Below, piece by piece: positions 35,819 to 37,993 of a DNA stretch of 37,993 nt. Each line of letters starts with the position of its first letter. Within the stretch, counting starts at the first letter, position 1. Under the pieces are notes generated by a model. It was not told where the DNA came from. It saw only the letters and a list, made by a program, of their open reading frames with translations, and did no database searches. The DNA is from a virus. The DNA lies in IMG/VR virus record IMGVR_UViG_3300009158_000102, positions 1 to 37,993 of that record; one strand, written 5' to 3'. The translations under genes and the position numbers were made by a program.

Positions 35819-36075
35819 GACGGAAGCCTCCGCACGATCTGGCTTTGCGAGACGAGCATTTCCCAGCGCTCCAGGCAGGTTTCGACGACGACATCGCCGC
35901 GGGTCGTGACCTGGATCACCCAGGCCGCGGTCGTCTGGCGAAAGCCCCGCTCGGGATCGACGAACAGCACCAGGTCGCCGCGGCACAGGCCGCGTTGCTC
36001 CTCGACCTCGGCGAAAGCCCCGTCGGCCTCCGCATCGCCCGGCTGGCGGTCGTGCGCAGACGCGATCGGGCTCAG
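35815..36075 (-). CDS. Hypothetical protein, probable CTG start
   Basis: 86 residues if started at CTG 36075, which would overlap the CsrA stop as CTGA, mimicking the ATGA/GTGA joints elsewhere. 'AEADGAFAEVEEQRGLCRGD' and 'LVLFVDPERGFRQTTAAWVI' have good coding bias. A GTG start inside the frame would give a 51-residue protein. The open frame continues upstream to 36477 through the csrA gene, but that part is csrA shadow. Confidence 0.5.
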   Translation of the reverse strand: MSPIASAHDRQPGDAEADGAFAEVEEQRGLCRGDLVLFVDPERGFRQTTAAWVIQVTTRGDVVVETCLERWEMLVSQSQIVRRLPS

Positions 36076-36269
36076 TCGACTCGCGGCCTGTCCCCGTCCC
36101 TCACCATCGCCTCGTAGAGCTCTTCGCGAAGGATCTCCGTGCTCGAGTCCGCCTCGAAGCCGAGCCAGACCTTCCCGCCGCGCACCTCGATCAGCGTCAC
36201 ACGGATCGGCCCGGAATCCGGCGGAATCACCACAATCCGCTCGCCCACGGTTCGGAGGAGTTTCAGCAT
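36072..36269 (-). CDS. csrA: CsrA-family translational regulator
   Basis: 65 residues from ATG 36269 with GGAGG upstream. 'MLKLLRTVGERIVVIPPDSG', 'PIRVTLIEVRGGKVWLGFEA' and 'STEILREELYEAMVRDG' follow the CsrA pattern: the first basic strand with Arg6, the central 'VRGGKVWLGFEA' and 'LREELYE' with Arg48 as the second RNA-contact arginine. The protein dimerises and binds GGA-containing hairpins at ribosome sites. It is among the first genes of the leftward operon, so it could act early on host or phage mRNA. Confidence 0.88.
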   Translation of the reverse strand: MLKLLRTVGERIVVIPPDSGPIRVTLIEVRGGKVWLGFEADSSTEILREELYEAMVRDGDRPRVD

Positions 36270-36529
36270 CCCGGGCGCCCTCCATGGCGACCGGGGCTGA
36301 ATGCACCCGCAGGAGTCGACGGATCCTCCGTCGGTGCATCCTTGCAAACATCCTGCGGATGCGACGTTGTGCTGGCGTCCATCTGGCGAACTCCTTCGCC
36401 ATGCTCTCGTCGATGAGTCGCTCGTCGAGCGGCTCGGCCGTGAATCCCGTGTTGAATCCCGCGATGCGATTTCGCATGGCGTGCTCCCATGAAACGGGAC
36501 GCCACGCTGCTGGCCGTGCGTGCGGTCAT
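36263..36529 (-). CDS. First gene region of leftward operon: two overlapping candidate frames
   Basis: Two frames compete. (a) ATG 36529 (AAGGGA site) reads 88 residues to TGA 36263, overlapping csrA by 7 bases; its start is arginine-rich and shadow-like, but its last 39 residues ('MDASTTSHPQDVCKDAPTED' from ATG 36382) look coding. (b) ATG 36477 (GGGAG site) gives 'MRNRIAGFNTGFTAEPLDER' and 'LIDESMAKEFARWTPAQRRI' with strong GC3 bias, but no stop until 35815. A frameshift between (b) and the end of (a) near 36382-36390 would make one clean gene. Function unknown. Confidence 0.4.
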   Translation of the reverse strand: MTARTASSVASRFMGARHAKSHRGIQHGIHGRAARRATHRREHGEGVRQMDASTTSHPQDVCKDAPTEDPSTPAGAFSPGRHGGRPGC

Positions 36530-36613
36530 GTTGGCATCCCTTGCCTGGAGAAGTCCGTTTTCGCTCCGCGTGATGCGTCGCGGTGATGCCCACCGCGGGC
36601 GTCACGAGGAGGA

Positions 36614-36642
36614 GTTGTAGGAACTCTCAAAACTTCTGTCAA
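36614..36642 (-). promoter_or_regulatory. Leftward early promoter
   Basis: On the minus strand: TTGACA (36637-36642), exactly 17 bases, TACAAC (36614-36619). It lies upstream of csrA and the whole leftward operon, with a leader of about 80 bases that includes an inverted repeat CGCGGTG-ATGCC-CACCGCG (36579-36597). The nearby motif TTTTCGGAAAGTGCCA (36647-36662) is shared with 24048-24064. Confidence 0.7.
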
Positions 36643-36702
36643 GCAGTTTTCGGAAAGTGCCAAAACCGCTAGAATCGTGCACGCTACGGCATGGAGGGAC
36701 CA

Positions 36703-37008
36703 ATGCTGGCAGGGCTGACAGCGACGGAAATCCGCGAGGCCGCGGAGGAGCTCTATTGCCCCGACGCGTTTCGTGACGCGCCGGGGCAGATCTTCCTCGA
36801 CCAGTTCGAGGCCGCGGATCCGCCGACGACGTTTCTCCGCGTCTCGTTTCGGCGGTTCACCGAGCGAGCCGCGCGGAAGCTCACCGAGCTCGGCGCCGTG
36901 CTCCAGGAGCGACACGGCGAGCAGTCGAATCTGGTTTTCTGCGTCTACCTCGGTACGATCGACCCGACGACGTTGGCGCGGCATTCGATACAGATGGCCG
37001 ATCGGTGA
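36703..37008 (+). CDS. Hypothetical protein divergent from the leftward operon
   Basis: 101 residues from ATG 36703, where GGAGGGAC lies just upstream (ATG 36691 is less likely). 'TATEIREAAEELYCPDAFRD', 'TTFLRVSFRRFTERAARKLT' and 'FCVYLGTIDPTTLARHSIQM' suggest an alpha/beta protein. A possible -10 TAGAAT is at 36670-36675. The stop TGA (37006-37008) begins a TGAAC, so it could be the first cassette of the array, but no clear 5' R' box precedes it. Confidence 0.55.
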   Translation: MLAGLTATEIREAAEELYCPDAFRDAPGQIFLDQFEAADPPTTFLRVSFRRFTERAARKLTELGAVLQERHGEQSNLVFCVYLGTIDPTTLARHSIQMADR

Positions 37009-37033
37009 ACGGCGTGAACAGAGCCGATGGCTG

Positions 37034-37095
37034 TCCCGGTCGGGAAAGAAGTGGCCAGGGTGGTGGCGAAGTGATCGGAAATGTCCCGTCCGGGA
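37034..37095. repeat. Two TCCCG-NN-CGGGA hairpins
   Basis: TCCCGGTCGGGA at 37034-37045 and TCCCGTCCGGGA at 37084-37095, each followed by AAAG, in the spacer between 36703-37008 and the first intact attC-like site. They could be remnants of duplicated site arms or transcription signals. Confidence 0.4.
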
Positions 37096-37101
37096 AAGAC
37101 G

Positions 37102-37190
37102 AGAGAACGCCAGAGATGAATGGCTGCGAACACAGGAGCATGAGACATGACAGACGAGAATGAGCAGTCCATTCCATCGCGTGGTTCTCA
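37102..37190 (+). repeat. attC-like site 1
   Basis: R'' is AGAGAAC (37102-37108), R' is GTTCTCA (37184-37190). GAT-GAATGG (37115-37123) pairs with CCATTCCATC on the right arm, one extrahelical G remaining, flanked by unpaired spacers. The loop carries AGGAG (37134-37138) and ATG 37147, the start of the next gene. Confidence 0.85.
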
Positions 37191-37428
37191 AGGGGAGCCA
37201 GTCGCGTGGGGTGTAGCCACCAGTGGCGGGTTTGTGGTCTATGCGATGCGAACCAGATCAGAGGTGGCTAGGTACGTTGCCGACGAAACTAACATTGTTC
37301 CGCTCTACCGCTCGCCCACGCTCACCGCCGAGGAGCGGGAGGCGATCAACTGGGTGCTCGGAGACGTGGCCGACATCACCGGGCCTGTGGAGGACACGTT
37401 GCGGGGGCTGCTTGAGCGAACGAAGTGA
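37147..37428 (+). CDS. Small cassette protein with LT-EERE / LERTK C-terminal module
   Basis: 93 residues. The ribosome site AGGAG and ATG lie in the loop of attC-like site 1, so the first about 15 residues are encoded by the site. The middle 'GFVVYAMRTRSEVARYVADE' is a compact alpha/beta stretch. The C-terminus 'PTLTAEEREAINWVLGDVAD' and 'LLERTK' is paralogous to the protein ending at 295. Its stop TGA is inside the R'' box TGAGAAC. Function unknown. Confidence 0.75.
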   Translation: MTDENEQSIPSRGSQGEPVAWGVATSGGFVVYAMRTRSEVARYVADETNIVPLYRSPTLTAEEREAINWVLGDVADITGPVEDTLRGLLERTK

Positions 37429-37513
37429 GAACGCCAGCGATCAGCGGCCCGCGACCGCTGACTTACTATTTCGGCAGACGGCATCGCGGGTCCGTTGCAT
37501 CGCGTGGTTATCC
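37426..37513 (+). repeat. attC-like site 2
   Basis: R'' is TGAGAAC (37426-37432), R' is GTTATCC (37507-37513). GAT-CAGCGG (37439-37447) pairs with CCGTTGCATC, with one mismatch and one extrahelical G, and a second stem CCCGCGA/TCGCGGG extends the fold. The R'' is complementary to GTTCTCA at 37184, the start of the preceding cassette. Confidence 0.85.
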
Positions 37514-37537
37514 CGATTGCACCTTTAGGAGAACGAC

Positions 37538-37786
37538 ATGACGAACGTCGAGAAGCATCTTGCAAGGCTTGGCTTGAAGGTCCGCGACCGCGTGACCGGC
37601 ATGGAAGGCGTGATCACCGGGGTGAACTTTGACCTCTACGGGTGCATCCAAGCCATCCTGCATCCGGGCATGGACAAGGACGGAAAGGTCCGCGACACGC
37701 TATGGTTCGACATTGCACGGCTCGAAACCATCGACGAGAAGCCGGTGATGAGTCGGCCAGACTTCGACGCCGGGCCGGTGGCATAG
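37538..37786 (+). CDS. Cassette-encoded KOW-like hypothetical protein
   Basis: 82 residues from ATG 37538 with AGGAG upstream. 'LGLKVRDRVTGMEGVITGVN', 'FDLYGCIQAILHPGMDKDGK' and 'RDTLWFDIARLETID' resemble a small beta-barrel seen in phage proteins of unknown function ('V-D-VTG-EGVIT' turn). Start and stop both lie inside its own cassette, unlike its neighbours. The cassette ends in GGATAAC, complementary to its GTTATCC start. Confidence 0.7.
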   Translation: MTNVEKHLARLGLKVRDRVTGMEGVITGVNFDLYGCIQAILHPGMDKDGKVRDTLWFDIARLETIDEKPVMSRPDFDAGPVA

Positions 37787-37825
37787 GGACTCAAGGGGCC
37801 GGGCGAAAAGCCTGCGTTCTTGAGG

Positions 37826-37915
37826 GGATAACACGCAGGATCAGGAGCATCGCATGAGTGATTCAACTACACCGCAGGACTCGGCAGCGATGCCTCCTGC
37901 ATCCGCTGGTTCTCA
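37826..37915 (+). repeat. attC-like site 3
   Basis: R'' is GGATAAC (37826-37832), R' is GTTCTCA (37909-37915). GGAT-CAGGAG pairs with CTCCTGCATCC, leaving one extrahelical G. The loop has GGAG and ATG 37854 of the next cassette gene. The right arm also appears at 24-45 because of the terminal repeat. Confidence 0.85.
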
Positions 37916-37993
37916 CGTTGAACTGCACCGCGCCGTCCGCGCGTTGCTGGACGGCGTGAACGCCCGCTACGCCAAGAACCCGCGAGAGTGGAC
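37854..37993 (+). CDS. 5' part of the cassette gene that continues at base 1
   Basis: The frame starts at ATG 37854 ('MSDSTTPQDSAAMPPASAG') and runs off the window end; bases 37871-37993 duplicate 1-123. It is the same gene as 1-295. The initiator and first about 19 residues are encoded inside attC-like site 3. Confidence 0.75.
   Translation, partial: MSDSTTPQDSAAMPPASAGSHVELHRAVRALLDGVNARYAKNPREW
37871..37993. repeat. Direct terminal repeat, right copy
   Basis: Identical to bases 1-123. See the left copy. It marks closure of the genome into a circle. Confidence 0.95.

Overview
The window is one complete, circularly closed genome of a tailed double-stranded DNA bacteriophage. Bases 1-123 are repeated exactly at 37871-37993, so the unique circle is 37,870 bp and the ends are only a linearisation point. 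GC content is high, nearly every gene is tightly coupled by 4-base NTGA stop/start overlaps, and the morphogenesis genes are of siphovirus type (GpA-like terminase, lambda B-like portal, tape measure, tail tube). A tyrosine integrase and a divergent Cro/CI-type regulator suggest a temperate phage. The host is unknown. A high-GC, possibly planctomycete-like host is a guess from protein style, not something the sequence proves.

Layout on the circle. (1) 36529 down to 24116, minus strand: an early-to-middle operon running from a good sigma70-type promoter at 36614-36642. It encodes CsrA, a small membrane gene with an in-frame TGA, a Bet/RecT annealing protein, a YqaJ exonuclease, many small coupled ORFs, a DUF1376-type replication initiator with an iteron-like origin inside it, a RuvC-like nuclease, a sigma-factor-like protein, a PLD-fold protein, and the terminase subunits. 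(2) 23999 down to 7099, minus strand: virion genes. These are a gpW-like joiner, portal, fused prohead protease-major capsid protein, decoration protein, collagen-like fibre, SGNH hydrolase, neck proteins, two proteases, small membrane proteins, tail tube, frameshifted tail chaperone, tape measure and tail-tip genes. (3) 7010 down to 3600, minus strand: auxiliary metabolism. These are a metallophosphoesterase, a DUF4406-like protein, a dNMP kinase, a CarF/PEDS1-type lipid desaturase, a PQ-loop membrane protein and a metallopeptidase-like protein. (4) 1417-3589: repressor, integrase and a secreted protein.

The remaining arc, about 37000 through the origin to about 1405 on the plus strand, is the most unusual part. 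It is an array of small genes separated by five folded, imperfectly palindromic sites that have the architecture of integron attC sites: 7-base R boxes with AAC/GTT, unpaired spacers, and one conserved extrahelical G. Both ends of each cassette are complementary to each other, as expected if the boundary lies inside the R' box. Two more junctions look like attC sites that lost the hairpin and kept only the R boxes. One 'cassette' carries a tRNA-like fold instead of an ORF. No integron integrase is present, so this is a cluster of attC sites without IntI (CALIN) carried by a phage.

How it works together. CsrA, the sigma-like factor and the two regulators would control expression. The Bet/YqaJ pair and the RuvC-like protein would handle recombination, and the DUF1376 protein would start replication at its internal iterons. 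The lipid desaturase, PQ-loop protein and secreted proteins are candidates for altering the host envelope. The cassette array is a site where the phage could gain or lose small genes if a host integron integrase is available.
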